Source: Thereva unica (Eukaryota; Arthropoda; Insecta; Diptera; Therevidae). Taken from it: a stretch of 64,000 nt of DNA. The translations under genes and the position numbers were made by a program. The notes beneath the pieces were generated by a model. That model searched no databases and was not told where the DNA came from. It saw nothing but the letters and a program-made list of their open reading frames with translations. The stretch covers positions 6,239,445 through 6,303,444 of the forward strand of contig OX465286.1 in assembly GCA_949987705.1 (NCBI GenBank), given 5' to 3'. Numbering within the stretch: position 1 is the stretch's first letter; each line of letters starts with the position of its first letter. Below, one piece after another: positions 1 to 12,849 of the stretch.

Positions 1-59
1 CATATGCTACTTTTTATCGACTTGGTCAGATTTTCTCCAAACTTAGTAAAAATACTCCT

Positions 60-660
60 AATCATAAATAATGAAATGCGTGTTTCAGGATTTTCTAAAT
101 TCATCCCCTAAGGGGGTTAAATGGGGTTAACCCAAACCGCTGGGGCTAAAGGGCTGAAATTTTGACAGTGCATCCGTATAATGACGTGGACATCCACTAA
201 GAAACGATTCAAAATGCATCCCCTAAGGGGGTGAAACGGGGCTAACCTAAACCGCTAAAGCTAGAGAGCTTGGGTTTATCCCCTAACGGGGTTAAATGGG
301 GTTAACCCAAACTGGAACTAAAGGGCTGAAATTTTGACAGTGTATCCCTATAATGACATGCGATTTTTCAAAATGCATCCCTTAAGGCGGTGACAAGGGG
401 TTAACCCAAACCGCTACAGCTAAAGGGCTGAAATGCATGATACATATACCTCTAATGACGTGGACATTCACTTTTTTGAAACTCATCACCTAAGCGGGGG
501 AAAATGGGGTTGAATAGGTTGTATCGGGAATTTTTTCTGCAGCCAGATTTTTTTTTCGAATTTTGTATATATACTATACACCATAAATAATGAAACACGG
601 CGTCATGGATTTTTTGAAATTCAACCCCGAAGGGGGAAACAGGGTGGAAACAGTTGTATG
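60..660. repeat. Degenerate tandem repeat (ATCCCCTAAGGGGGT units)
   Basis: A unit with the palindrome CCCCTAAGGGG, followed by a segment with GGGGTTAACCCAAACCGCT and then GGGCTGAAATTTTGACAGTG, recurs near 104, 219, 278, 376, 488 and 622 with spacing of about 60 to 130 bases. The later units are the most diverged. There is no coding potential. It is a local minisatellite-like array of unknown origin at the left edge. Confidence 0.7.
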
Positions 661-731
661 AGAAGTTATTTATTTTAACAGTTGTTCTTAGAACTTGGTG
701 TATAAAAATTATATAGCATACATAATGAAAC

Positions 732-969
732 AGAAGTGTCTTATCGGACGCAGAGTCGATGAGAGTCGATGACAGAGTTGACGAGAGTCGACCGAGTTGA
801 CGACAGAGTCGGCCGAGTTGACGAAAAAGTCAGCCAACTCTCTCTCTGACTCTTTCGTGAACTCGGTCGACTCTGTCGTCAACTCGGTCGACTCTCGTCA
901 ACTCTGTCGTTGACTCTCGTCAACTCTGTTGTCGACTATCGTTGACTCTGCGTCCGATAAGACACTTCC
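732..969. mobile_element. Foldback-like element, copy 1
   Basis: The ends read (G/A)GAAGTGTCTTATCGGACG and its inverse, CGTCCGATAAGACACTTCC. Both arms are built of short repeats of the type GACAGAGTTGACGAGAGTCG and meet at a centre reading AGTCAGCCAACTCTCTCTCTG. The flanks are a 9-bp near-duplication, taatgaaac on the left and taatgaaat on the right. Long arms made of tandem repeats plus a 9-bp duplication are the hallmarks of Foldback (FB) elements. No transposase is encoded, so the copy is non-autonomous. Related copies lie at 54250-55844 and 61923-62332. Confidence 0.85.
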
Positions 970-1054
970 TAATGAAATACATGCTATAAAAATTGCAGAT
1001 TTGTTTAGCAGATGTGATATACGCAGCAATTATTATTTATTAAAAAATGCACTA

Positions 1055-1455
1055 TTACCCCGTTTATGACTAGGTTCAACCCAGGTTCAACCTTGGTTCA
1101 GCCCAGGTTCAACCCAGGTTCCACCTGGGTTCAACCCAGGTTCAACCCAGGTTCAACCTGGGTTCAACCCAGTCATAAACGGATGCCGACTCGAAACTGG
1201 GTCCACTCAACCCAACTCAGCTCTCCTAGCTAGATCGAGTTGATTTTTCGCCGCATATTCGCGGGCCGAGTTGAAATTGGATTGAACTGACATTTTTGTT
1301 TTGTTTGTTTACCACCCGTGAAGCGCGCTTTCGGTGTTAGTTTTGTGTTCAACTATATTTCAACCTAAAGTGAACTCAACTCGACATCATATACGGTGGT
1401 CGAAATTTCAACTCAACCTTGACTCAACTTTTCAACCTAGTCATAAACGGGGTAA
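1055..1455. mobile_element. MITE with TA duplication and internal CAGGTTCAAC repeats
   Basis: The inverted ends are TTACCCCGTTTATGACTAGG and CCTAGTCATAAACGGGGTAA, bordered on both sides by TA, as expected for Tc1/mariner-type insertion. The left part holds about ten GGTTCAACCCA-type repeats in both orientations. No transposase is present. The short frame at 1334-1585 overlaps its right end and is not a gene. A fragment of the right end recurs at 15890-15957. The element lies just upstream of the first recognised reductase exon. Confidence 0.8.
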
Positions 1456-1537
1456 TAAACTGTTTTTATTTAAAGGCGTTGCAGGGCACGCGGGTTTTAT
1501 GCTAGTCAATCAATATTTTTCCCATTTTTTTTTTCAG

Positions 1538-4500
1538 ATCAAACGCCAATCCAGCAGTTCTATAGCAAGAAGACGGTCTTCCTAACTGGAGGAACGGGAT
1601 TTTTTGGGAAAAGTATATTATTAATATTTTTATTGAATAAACATAGTGTTCTAAAACACAGCATGTGTTCTCCTTTCAGTTATTATGGAAAAGCTGCTGC
1701 GGGTGACTGATGTTGAACATTTTTACCTTCTAGTCCGAATTAAGAAGGGCAAAGATGTCTATACACGCATGGACGAAATGTTTGATGATCCAGTGCGTAA
1801 TATTTTTATATATTTCATTTACTGTGTGTATTTTTTCTCAATAAATTTTCTAGATTTTTGAAAAAGTTAAACAAGATAATCCAAAGTTTCGCCATAAAGT
1901 TTCTGTAGTAAATGGTGATTGTTGCCAGCCATCACTTGGTATCAGCCCCGAGGAGCAAGCCCTATTGAAACAGAACGTCAACATTGTTATACATGCAGCA
2001 GCAACAGTAAGATTTGATGAGAAACTAAAAGTGGCCTTAGCTATAAATGTTGCTGGGACAAAAGAGATTATAAATCTATGCAAAGATATGACCAATCTGA
2101 AGGCTGTCGTTCATATTTCCACTGCTTTTGCACACTGCAATTATAGGCATATAGAAGAAAAATATTATAAGATGAAAATCAGTGGAGAAAATTCATGCCG
2201 CATAGGGGAATATCTGGATGAGAAAACTTTGGACAATATAACATCGGAAATTATCAAGGATTTTCCAAATACATATACGTATACAAAGGCATTGGCCGAG
2301 GATGTTGTGCAAACGTTAGGAAAGGGCTTACCGATTTCGATATTTCGACCGGCTATTGGTAATTTGTGTGAATATTTTTCCATTTTTTATAATTCTTATT
2401 TGTGTGTGTGTGTGTGTTTTTTTATCAATTTTTCACTATAGTAATAACAACATACAAAGAACCAATCGAGGGATGGATAGACAACATGTATGGACCATGC
2501 GGTATTATAGTAGGTGTTGCAGCCGGCATTTTGAGAGTTTATCGCGCACGAGTTGACTACAATGCGCATATTGTTCCAGTCGATCTTGCAGTGAATGCTG
2601 TATTAGCTAGTGCTTGGGACGTCGCAAACAACACGTAAATATATATATAATAATTTTTAGAGCAGTTCGGCGGTTTTTACTTGCATTATTTTGTGGACAT
2701 TTGCGTAATTGATTCCTTCGAATTTCATTGGCACGAGCGTACACACGACACGACAAAAGTCGGTGCTGATCGCTGAATTCTCCAGTGTGCCTGATGGTCT
2801 CGCCAGAGAAGTTTAAGTGACAAGCGGTTATCATCCATTCGGCAAACATGTCCAAACCACCCTAGCCGAATTTTTTTATATTTCTTCTTCGGTCGATGTC
2901 TGTTGATCGCATCTTTGTTTAAAGCTGGCTTTGCATGATGCGGTGAACGTTCATGCGAATGTTGGCTTCCAACGTTTGATTCAATACCGATAACAGCCCG
3001 AACGTGTCCAAACACCAGCGTTGGACGTTTGACATTGGATACTCTTAGTTCGAACATCGGCTACACGATGCGTCCTACCATCGGGCGTCCAACTTTGTAG
3101 GGGATGTTCATAACATCTTTTGTAGCCGGCTTAACTCGTATCGTTTCGAAGGCGATCGGGTAGTGAGACACCGTGAATCAGCCTCAAGCATGGCATTTGG
3201 AAGACCTCGAGTTTGTTGTCATGTCTGGCTTAGACGTACTTAGTTTTGATGGTAAAATTTGTTCGTTTCCATATCCGTATTGAGTGAGGCGAATGTTGCT
3301 GTTGCGGCTGTGAACGTCCACCGTCGATGCCACTTTCTTTTCCTCAACCAATGATCCCAAATATTTGAACATCCGAACCTGTTCGATTTGGGTTCGAGAT
3401 GAACACTGGCTTTCGATCCGTGCGTTGCACCACTTTGGTATTTTTCGCATTGATTTTTAACCCATATGACTGGGCATTGCGGGAAATGTCGTATAATATG
3501 TCCGTTGCTTCGGCATCCGGGTGAACGAAAACGGCGCTATCGTCGGCGATCATAAAGTCGGTTACGAAGTTATTGTCGTTGCATCGAACTCCGAGTCGTC
3601 CATCGAATGCTTTACGCATAATCGCGTCGATCACACAACGTTGAAGAGAAGGGGCGAGGTGACGTTTTTTTTCAGCGATTTTTTTTTACCGTCGATGATT
3701 GTCGGTTCGGTATTGAGAAATTGATTCGTCGGCTGTTCGATAATCGGCGGTTCGGATGCTGGACCTTGTGGCGGATCGTGGTTGTGGTTCTCTTCACAGC
3801 TGCAGGCGCCTAAGAAAGGTCACGAGGTAACGGAAGTTCCATCCGATTTTTTGATGTTGTCGTTTGTTGATGTTATTTTGCTCCCTAACCGCCGGATTGT
3901 CTGGTACAGCGTCCGGTACTTGTGCCTCGACGCCGCTACTTCCATGTCGGCGGCGACGTTATTCCAGTACGCTTCTCGTTTCGATTTCATTTTCTGTCGA
4001 ACTTCTTTGTTTAATCGTCGATATTGCTCGAAATCGACGTGTGTTTCATTTGTTTCCGTTGATCGACGAGGTGGTCCAGACAGCTGTCCGAGATCCATTG
4101 CTGCGTCCGTTTACGGATAGGTGGACACAACTCCATTGCATACCGAATAATGGACTGTGATAATTGCCTTTCCTCGACATCGATATTGTCCGGTATTGCG
4201 ATCGCCGCGAATTTGTTGGATAGTGCCATTTGAAACTCTCGTCCGATTGTCGAGTCCCGTAGGCACCACGCCCAATTCTTCTTGGCTAGTGGTGGCGCCG
4301 CTTTCTTCGCTGTTTGTAATCGCATCTGTAATTTCGCTTGAACAAGACAATGGTCCGATCCGCAATCGGGCCCACGCATTGTACGTACGTCTTCGGGCGT
4401 CGAGTGAAATCTTGCGTTGATCAAAGAGTGGTCTAACATCGCCGAGTCGTTGCCGGATGAATTTCGCCAGGTGAGTTGGTGTTTGAGTGTGGATGGCGGA

Positions 4501-5960
4501 AGATGCTGTTAATGTTGCAAATGAAAGGAGGCGTAAGCCGTTATCGTTAACTACTCTGTGTACGAATTTGTCCATCGTTCCTTCCGATCAAAATTCTGTT
4601 CGAGGTATCGTATCCAGCGTCTGATACTTATCGCAAAATTCGCCCTTGTTCGCGTCCAGGCTGGTCTCGGCTGGCACATAAACGGATACTATATGGGTCT
4701 TGATCATTCCACCGATGGTTAAAACCGCCAAACGCTCGGATATCGGTTGGAACGCTCGGATATCGATAACGTTGCCCGCAGCCCGTTGATCGACCATAAA
4801 CCCGACGACGGCTTCTCGTTTCTCACCACCGGAATAGTAAAGCGTCATCGTTTCGTCGATTGTTAGCGGGACAATCGCCAATGTCCCGGTTCCGATAAGT
4901 CGTAGCTCCGATATTTTGCATTTCGATAATTCCATTGATATGATTTCTCTTTGACCGATGTCTTGTTCGTACCTTCCACGCGTCGAATTGAATTTCCATT
5001 TGCGGTATGATCTAGGTTTTCCTAGCTCCTTGGGTTTACCGATTCTGGTCAGTTCGGCAGGTCGAACATCATCCTCCTTTCACACCCTGGACTTGTGGGA
5101 CCAGACGGCGGCAGAGTTACTAATACTATTAGGTGTTTTGTAAAATCAGTGCCATTTTAAAATCTGTCGAACACAGCTGACAAGTGTGAGTTTTGGTGTT
5201 ATATAACTGTTCTCTCTTATATGCATGTATGTAGATACGAGGAGCCGCCAATTTTCAATTTTGTCCCGGATCCAGAAAATCCAATCACATGGCAAGAATA
5301 TATTGAATATGGGAAAACATATGGTGAAACGATACCAGTTACTCGAGCTATTTGGCTGCCAATATTGACTACAACTCCGTCCACATTTCTATTTAATATC
5401 CTGGCATTTCTTTATCACACAATTCCAGCGTTCTTCATGGATTGCGGTCTGGTGCTGGTTGGTAAAAAGGCGAGGTTTGTTATTTTAGTGAAATTCTTGC
5501 ACGACAAAACATGGATATTAATAAAAAAAACGTTAACCTTTTATTTAGAATGATGAATATTTATAAAAAAGTTCACAAATTCATCAATGTTATGGCATAT
5601 TTCGGCAACAACAGCTGGAGCTTTACCAATAAAAACACAAGGCAACTGTGGCTGAAGCTATCAAAGGAGGATCAGAAATTATTCGAATTCGACATGAGGA
5701 ATGTCGATTGGAAGCAACTTTTTAGGCTAAGTTTATACGGTCTAAGGACGTATGTAGTAAAAGATGATCCCAGCACGATCCCAGCTGCTGTTAAGTGGCA
5801 TCAGAAGTACTTTGCTTGTTATTTTATCATCATTGACTCTCAACTCTAACCTAACTCTATTTTCAGATTGAAAGTCATACACTACAGCTTCTTGTGCATA
5901 ATATACTCGCTTGTAATTTCCCTAGTCTACTCCCTGCTGTCAAGATTGATCTTCACATAA
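1538..5960 (+). CDS. Fatty acyl-CoA reductase (partial at 5' end), seven exons
   Basis: The product is a membrane-anchored reductase of the waterproof/FAR family, which makes fatty alcohols from acyl-CoA with NADPH. Exons: 1538-1612, 1680-1792, 1854-2358, 2442-2634, 5235-5474, 5549-5806 and 5867-5960. All junctions are GT/AG and all phases agree, giving 491 codons and a stop; the family usually has about 500-530 residues. Seen: the nucleotide-binding motif TGGTGFFGK in exon 1, the catalytic YxxxK as YTYTK in exon 3, the RPAIV...EGW segment across the exon 3/4 join, the C-terminal FAR_C domain in exons 6 and 7, and a hydrophobic tail near the stop. The reading frame enters exon 1 in mid codon, so the start codon lies in an unidentified upstream exon. 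A possible AATAAA follows at 5993. Intron 4 is swollen by an antisense retrotransposon. The family is certain; the exact orthologue is not assigned. Confidence 0.9.
2401..2418. repeat. (TG)n microsatellite in reductase intron 3
   Basis: A run of TG dinucleotides sits just upstream of the T-rich acceptor of exon 4. It explains the false short frames over this intron. Confidence 0.9.
2700..5120 (-). mobile_element. Decayed RTE-type non-LTR retrotransposon in reductase intron 4
   Basis: Broken frames on the minus strand follow the order of an RTE element. At about 4935-4588 there is an endonuclease segment with GFMVDQRAAGNVIDI, QPISERLAVL and VSVYVPAE. At 4439-4011 comes the end of the endonuclease domain, RGPDCGSDHCLV. 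At about 3634-3344 there are reverse-transcriptase remnants with an IADD in place of YADD. At 3450-3340 there is MFKYLGSLV, and at about 3057-2800 the tail LGWFGHVCRMDD. Many stops and frameshifts make it inactive. Its 5' untranslated part (about 5010-5110) matches repeats at 22710-22860, 31820-31975 and 49090-49240. The boundaries are estimates. Confidence 0.8.
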
Positions 5961-6350
5961 AATTATTAGAAAAAATATTATTATTATATATAAATAAAAT
6001 AAAAATATAAAAACTCGTCGCTTTGCTGGTGTAAATTATTATGAAGCCAATGAATTTGGGAATTCGTATGTGCCTACGTTTATAATGGAAATTTGTAAGG
6101 AGGAAACATGTCTGGTTTTTTTTTTTGTTTTAAATGAATACTCACTCAAATGACGTATTACGAAAGGGGAAAAGTCACTAATTTTTTTTTACAAATAAAT
6201 GTTTTATATAATACTGTTTGGCGATACAGAGAGTGGGTCTTAACTTATAAGGTATTAAATTAAAATTACTTAACTTTTGTACTATAAATAATATTAGAGA
6301 AAATATTAAATGAAAAATTTTGTTTTTAATTCCGTTGTTGTGAACCAGTC
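5961..6350. other. Reductase 3' flank, no gene seen
   Basis: AT-rich sequence directly after the stop codon, with poly-A signal-like AATAAA near 5993. Nothing else is recognisable. Confidence 0.6.
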
Positions 6351-6359
6351 GTATGTTTT

Positions 6360-8500
6360 TGCAATACCATTTTATACAGTTTGAAAGTGCGAATGAAGGA
6401 GTCAGTCCATGTGCGGTTGGAGATGCCTAATCCAACTACCCAATTCGACTATTTTCTTGACCCTGATCTATGGTATTAGTAGGACTTTCACCTGAATTGC
6501 GCTTAGACTTGCAACGTTGCTACTGGACCATATAGAAGTGCAGGTGATCATGGGTCTTACAACGGTCTTATAGAGCCAAAGCCTTCGTCTGACGTATTAC
6601 GGCTCCCACACTCAATCGTTCTAATTCCTGCTGCTTAGTCGCCCCATATTGATAGCATCTGTTGTCGATCTAGCCTTCCTGAAACCGAGTTACCTTTCTG
6701 ACAAACCGCCTTCTTCTCGGCGCTTGGGGGTAGTCTATTTTATAATAAAATGCTTCCCTTTAGTGTTGTGAAGACATATCGGCCCTGGAGCTTACCCGGC
6801 TTCGGTATGAGCACAAGTTTTGGTGCTTTCATTCTTCCTCTGGGAATACTTCTTCTCTCAGGCACGCTGTGAATACTTGGGTGAACTCACCTGGTGTCAC
6901 ACTGGCTGCCAGCTTCACCCCACTGTTCGGTGTACCGTCTAGTCTAGAGCTTTTCAAACAGCATTCCTCTTCGCGGCTTGCACTATTTCTTCGTCCCTTA
7001 CCTCTGGGATGTCTCCTTCATCTACGTTTACTGCAGGCATGTTCCCGTTCTATGGTAACAGGGTCCATACTTTGTCCTGCAGCATTACAGGTCAAGTAAT
7101 CGTTGGAGAATACTTGCCCTTAATCGACGGCATCGGTACCCTGTAACCAAACCCCAAACGGATTACTATCCGCTTCTTCGGATAGATTCTTGTGCTCCGT
7201 TTTACTTTTTCGGATGGCATTTTTAAGCCATCTCCTCGCCTCCTTTATTCGATAAGAAGTTCCTCGAATTCTGGTCGTTCCCGCTGGCAGCCCCATTTCG
7301 CCTCTAGGCAAACTCTTCGACGGTCCTCGATTTCATCGTTCCAGCAGTAAGTAGTTAGTTCAGTAGACGTCTTCATAGTTTTGGGCGTTGTGGCAAGGAG
7401 GCGTCACATGCACGCTTCATCGAAGCTGTGATGCTTGCGACTCATTTGTGCATGTTGTCTGCCCAATATTCTTCTCGAAGATTATTTCTTTGAACAGCTC
7501 GAGCTTGTTCTGGGCCCATCCTGTGCTTATGGTGTGGTTTTGCTGCCTCCTTTCTGTTCTTCCTGTGCGGAAAATTATAGCGTGGCTGTGCGTAAACACC
7601 TCGCCCACGCGCCATTAGAAGTTTCTTGTCATTGAGTCACTGATGTAGGTGATATCTATTATAAATCCTCTATCATCTTTTTGGAAGGCGTTTTGACCGC
7701 CAATGTTTGGCAACACAACATTGAGCCGTAAAAACGCTTCCACTAAAATGTGCCCCCTTGCATTTGTATGCCGACTGCCCCCGTCCACAGCCCATGCATT
7801 GAAATTTAGGCCCTTGTGCTGAAAGTCGAGTCCTCACGACACGACAAATCGCTTGTGTTGAAGAAAGCTTGTGTTGTCGTGACGACTCGACTTTTAAGAC
7901 AACGGCTCAAATTCACTCAAACGACTTGTTTCGAAATGTGACTCGACTTTCAGCACAGGAACCTTGAGGTTATGGTCACTCCCGTCTGTATTTATGGTGA
8001 CCGTCTGGGTGCCACCAGATGATTTCCTCAGTCCGATTGTTGAACTCCTGCACTTGTGACAGGCTTCGTTGATTCTGCAATGCCTCCTGTTTGGTAGTGA
8101 GATTTCGTCCAGGCCCCTGATCTCGATCGTTATCTAGTTCTCCTAGCGAGGATTTAATCTTTTGCTAGAGATCAACCGTTTTGTCTTCTTTTTTCGTCTG
8201 TTCCACTTAAAGACCTGCCTTTTGTACTCTTTACATTCGCGTGACTTCTCCGAATTTCGTTAAGGAAGCTTCCTCAAAATCTCTGCGTAGGATATCCCTC
8301 TTGCCGCAGTTATGATAAGCGCATTCGGCATTCTTTTCAGTCTCTTTACCTTGTTCCCCGGGTGCTTCTTTCCCTGCTTTTTTTCAACTTCTTTTTCCGT
8401 TCTACCATAGTTCAAGCAGACTCTTCTGTTCGGCCTTCTTCCCTCTCCCAGCGAGGGGGCTTGGAAACACATTTTTCTAGACATGTTCTCATTTAAATAA
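6360..8500 (-). mobile_element. Decayed R1/LOA-like non-LTR retrotransposon
   Basis: Three minus-strand fragments lie in retrotransposon order. A gag-like end at 8484-8260 has NALIITAARGISYAEILRKL, typical of ORF1 in this group. An endonuclease-RT linker at 7311-7120 has RRWLKNAIRKSKTEHKNL and PFGVWLQG. An RT N-terminal piece near 6900-6740 has VFTACLREEVFP and, after a frameshift, KLVLIPKPGK. The rest is unreadable because of stops and indels. A foldback repeat has inserted at 7811-7960. The clade is inferred from these motifs alone. Confidence 0.65.
7811..7960. mobile_element. Foldback MITE, CTGTGCTGAAAGTCGAGTC family
   Basis: The ends CTTGTGCTGAAAGTCGAGTC and GACTCGACTTTCAGCACAGG are inverted repeats, and the interior repeats CACGACACGACAAATCG and TTGAAGAAAG-like arms. 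It is inserted in the R1-like remnant. Other copies are at 22266-22352, 36349-36822, 36848-36948, 50998-51147 and 53099-53321, with fragments near 21968, 22916 and 23130. Confidence 0.75.
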
Positions 8501-8520
8501 ACAGTGGTTATACGGGTTTT

Positions 8521-9240
8521 TATGCGCCCTACATTTTTATTTTAGTCTGTTAAAAGTCCCAGAATATTACTTAATCCGTTGACGCGGCGACACAAAGTGC
8601 CCCTTGGCATACGACATGATAAAACAGCACGGCTACTATTGCACGATTTCCTACCAGACGTAAGAATCTCAACAAGGTCCAGGTTTGTGTTTTAAATATT
8701 TTCTAGTTTTTGGTACAACTTTCAGCTACAGCGATTTCAAATAAAACCATTTAACTTAAAAGTTTTTTTATTTATATTTTTTTTTATTTTCTAGTTTTTT
8801 GCAGGCCATTTTAAATTTTCTAATTTTGACAATAGAATCGTCATTTGTGACCCTAAAAACCCCCCGATAGCGATTTTCAATGGATTCAGAGCACATTTTC
8901 AAAATTCATCCACATTGGTGCCGCCATTTTGAATTTTCAAATTTTGACCATCGCGAATCGATTTTCAATGGAATCGGTGTACCCAATTGCAAAATTCGTT
9001 TCGTCATCTTCGAAACGCAATCTTGATTTGCTTTACAAAATTGCCAGATTGTATTCTCACGGGAATTCCATGTGTGTGTGCAAAGTTTGATAAGAATCGG
9101 TTCAGTACTTGAAAAGGCTGTCGCAAGATTTGAACCAAAGAAAAAAAAACAAAAAATTATATGAGGCCAAGCTAAATAAAACCAGTAAAAAATAGATTGT
9201 ATTTTTTTTTGGCGCGCATACTGAAAAAGGCTCGCCACCC
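8521..9240. repeat. Unidentified dispersed repeat with inverted-looking ATTTTGAATTTTC motifs
   Basis: The stretch 8810-8970 contains CCATTTTGAATTTTCAAA, TTTTGACCATCG and GATTTTCAATGGA. These resemble the units at 39220-39580 and suggest a common repeat family. The remainder is AT-rich with no gene. Confidence 0.4.
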
Positions 9241-9264
9241 TTGTTAGAGGATGTATTTTAATTC

Positions 9265-9530
9265 TATACCTTTTCAACTTCAAATTGGGACTAAACAATT
9301 TCAAATTGAGACCAAACAATTTTAAATTGGGAACAAACAATTTCAAATTGGGAACAAACAATTTCAAATTGAGACCAAACAATTTTAAATAATAAATGAA
9401 CAGCTATTAGTAAAGATTAAAGTATTATTATTGAAATTGCCTAAGCCCAATTTGAAATTATTTAATCCCAATTTGAAATTGTTCAATCCCAATTTGAAAT
9501 TGTTTAGTCCCAATTTGAAGTTGAAAATAG
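9265..9530. repeat. Inverted minisatellite, about 21-bp unit
   Basis: Six units of the type CAATTTCAAATTGGGAC are followed, after a spacer of about 70 bases, by four units in the opposite orientation, so the region can form a long hairpin. The same unit makes up the core of the element at 58634-59187. The short frame read through it on the minus strand is an artefact. Confidence 0.75.
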
Positions 9531-9540
9531 TTCTTGTTAA

Positions 9541-10370
9541 TTCTTTATTTTAAGTATTTTTCCACTTAATTACTCAAATAAATAATAATAATATTTGAAT
9601 TAAAAAAAAAAAAAATACGTTACAAAAGCGGCATCGCTTGGGAATTTATCGAAATTGTGTTTTGCTAATTGGGTTCCGGCTGTCACGGTTAATATTATTT
9701 GCACATTTTTAGGAGTTGTGCGAATTGTTAAGGTCAATATGAAAAAACGCTGAAAGTGCAGCATCATCATCGTACTACGAGACGTTTTATTTAAAAAAAA
9801 CCGGGAACTATTTTTGCATATGTTTTTGCCTATAAAAGCTATCATAGAAAATATAAGTATATGTATGTATATGTATTATAATTCTAACACAAACACAGAC
9901 AGCAAAATAAAATTAAGAAAACAGTGCCCAAAACAAACCCATTTCACATGTAAAAGATTTTATTATCGTAAAAATGGTTTTTCGACCCCAAAATTTTTTA
10001 TTTTGTATTTATTTTTGTGTATTATTGCAATTTCTCTTTTTTACAAAAATCACGTCAATCTCTGTATTTGGAATATTTTTAACGCTTTCAAAACAACAAA
10101 ATGGAAAGAAGAAAAACAAAAATAAAGCAGCCTACACTTGTTGAAGGTGGTGGCGGCATCTTTTTTTGGAAATGAAATGTGTTCCACTTATTCTGGGTTT
10201 TTTGTTGTTGTTTAACAACAACAGGTCGCTTTTGGGCGTTTTTTTTTATATTTACGTTGCACAAATTTCGTTTAAATTAAAAAAAAAATATATACATATA
10301 TACCTATATATAATGACATGCAGTTTATATTTTAATAATATTTTAATTTTAATAATCTAACATTAATTTT
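9541..10370. other. AT-rich intergenic stretch
   Basis: Poly-A and poly-T runs and low-complexity TATA tracts. No coding or structural feature was seen. Confidence 0.5.
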
Positions 10371-10374
10371 AATG

Positions 10375-10740
10375 TTAGATCCATGGCGGCCGTCTCAAGA
10401 GGACGGATTACTGTTTTCTTCACGGAACAAATTTTTCATTCGATTTTGCAAATACATACTTCCGGATATCCTATCATGCTGAAATTTTGCATACAGCTTT
10501 AGCTCCGATAATAATGCAATATGGTATACTCAATATACCATTAGATCCATGGCGGCAGTCTCAGGAGGGCGGATTGAAATATTCTTCACAACCCCTTCGA
10601 CATGGGTATCAAATGAAAGGGTATGATAAGTAGAATACCATAACCAATATAGTATACTCAATAAATCATTTGGTCCATGGCGCCCACCTCAAGAGGGCGG
10701 ATTACCATTTTATTCACAACCCGCTTCGACATGGGAATAT
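10375..10740. repeat. Tandem repeat with ATCCATGGCGGCCG and CTTCACAACCCC motifs
   Basis: About three units spaced 130 to 170 bases apart start near 10379, 10546 and 10675. Each has a CCATGGCGgC-CTCAaGAGG-CGGATTA segment, TTCTTCACAAC, CGACATGGG and then TATAGTATACTCAATA. The same family recurs in tandem at 35019-35280. Confidence 0.7.
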
Positions 10741-12840
10741 GGAATGGCGGCCAAAATGTTACGCGGCGTGACTTAGACCAAATTTCAAGGAAGAAGAGCC
10801 ACTCGCACTTTCTGATTAGCAAGAACGCGTTAAACGGCCGGTTTCGGCACTGGTGACAGGGAACCATAATTTTTTTTTAGTGAAACCGTAAAGTTCCGCG
10901 GAACCCACTTTGGGAATCACTGTACTAGAGATTTTTTGAAAATCTGAAAATCTTACGTAAGATTAGGGGGAAAGAGGGAGGGGGTCGCGTGGAATCTCAC
11001 AAAATCTCACCAAGGGGGGAGGAGTGCGGGTCGAAAAATCACAAAAATCGCCTCACGTAATTAATGGACGACCCCTAATCTGTTGATTTTTTCTTTTAAT
11101 CTAAATTTAATTAATTTCAAATTTATTATATCATTTTTCAATCAATATATAAGTCTACTTTGACCTCGCGCTGTAATCACACAAGTGTCCAAAACAATGC
11201 GCTGTACGGGCTGTTTATTTTTTTACTGAAGTATGTATACCTCCACCTGTGTACGATCAGGTAACATGCAGTAATTTTCCCCCAATTAAACCAAAAAAAA
11301 AATAAATAAAAATCCCCGAAACTAAGTCTTCTATTACGAAATGCTATCCTTGAACTTTACATGGATTTATTTATATGTAATGTCATTTGTACGGGCACTT
11401 GAAATTCTATATATCATAGAACATTCATTCTGAACATCCATTTTACAGAAAATTTCACTTCAATTCGACAATGATTTCAACAATAATTTATTATTATTGT
11501 GATTTAGTCCAAGCTCGAGGAGTGCTCTTGAGTGTTCTTCTCTTGCGCGCTATTGTGTATGCGCTTCAACACACAAGATAAGTGATTAAATAAATAAGAT
11601 TCTTGTTGTTCGATGGACACTTCTTATCATCTTATCACGTTGCTATCAAAAAAAAAAATAAAATAAATAAATAAATATATATTGCTAGGGCTCCAGTTAA
11701 TCCGTCGTCATTATCTCAGGATCAACTAGCTGTCAAGGTGTGGAATGCATGGTACTATTTCACCAATCAATCTCGAAAAATGATAAGTACTATAAAATCA
11801 ATTTAACCTATAGAGAGATTCTGAGATAATAGCTTTGGATCTTCGCGAAGTGAATGAATATACAAGTTAGAGATGACCTCATTCTCTAGTTTCGGGCGGC
11901 TAATCACGAGGGGCTATACGATATTTTATTATTGATACTCGGATAAAGTTTATGCCCCGTTTAGCCTTAGAAATCCCATTATTAGTTGATTCGAGGTATA
12001 AAGCGGGTGAATAACTCTCCAGCTGGAATATAAAAACGCATTCGAAATGTAGAGATTATAATAATATTAAACTGGAAATATACTATACTTGCAATAGAGA
12101 AACTGTTGACGTATATATACGCTTCGATGCACATACACAAACATTGATAAAAATGGCTCTACTCCCGCCGCCGACGTAAGGTTATCACTAAAAAGACGTT
12201 ACGTCCGCTACCTCGGGGGCCCCTTTCTATAATAATCCATTTACTTGGAATTGATGTCGATGCCGAACAAAACCATACCACAGCACCACTGGGGCACGGC
12301 GCTATATTAGCTCTGGAACTGAGATTCGTCGAACGTGTAGCACACTGTGTCGTTTCTTCGATAATAAGCGGCGGGAAAGCTTTTTACTGCCTCACATCAG
12401 CGAGCACTCGTCATTCTAGTAACTAAATTCAAAGCGAGCGGCTGGCACTTTCTGTCTAGCTATTTCCGATGTAGACATTACACGTCTTTGTTATCAATCA
12501 TCTATAGACGAAAACAAATTAACAATATCTCTGAAGAGTCTTGTGTTTTTTAAAAGTTGTAACTTCAAAAAACTACTGGGATATGTAGCTGCATTAAAAA
12601 TCTGAAGTTTCCATCCAGTACGTGCAGTCTTAGAGCTAGTCGCCATCGTCATAGAGCTACTACACAAAACTACGCGTAGCCCAAGAATCTTCTCTAATAG
12701 CCCAAGAAGACACCACACAACACATCTAGTCTGTTTTGACAAAAGAAGAAGCAATCAACCAGTTGCACGGAGACTTCAGGCTATCCGGAACCTTGGGACT
12801 TTTATAGTACATACCATAAAACCTCTTTGCGTGGTTCCTC
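10741..12840. other. Intergenic region, no gene recognised
   Basis: Mixed sequence of more ordinary composition than its neighbours from about 11150 to 12760. A minus-strand frame at 12754-12494 gives no recognisable protein. Nothing can be assigned; it could hold regulatory DNA or untranslated exons of the UNC93-like gene. Confidence 0.35.
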
Positions 12841-12849
12841 TAATATCCA

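Noticed and set aside
12130..12185. Possible start codon and donor (AAAATGGCTCT ... GACGTAAG)
   Set aside because: Only eight codons, no recognised acceptor partner and no family. It is too weak to call an exon.
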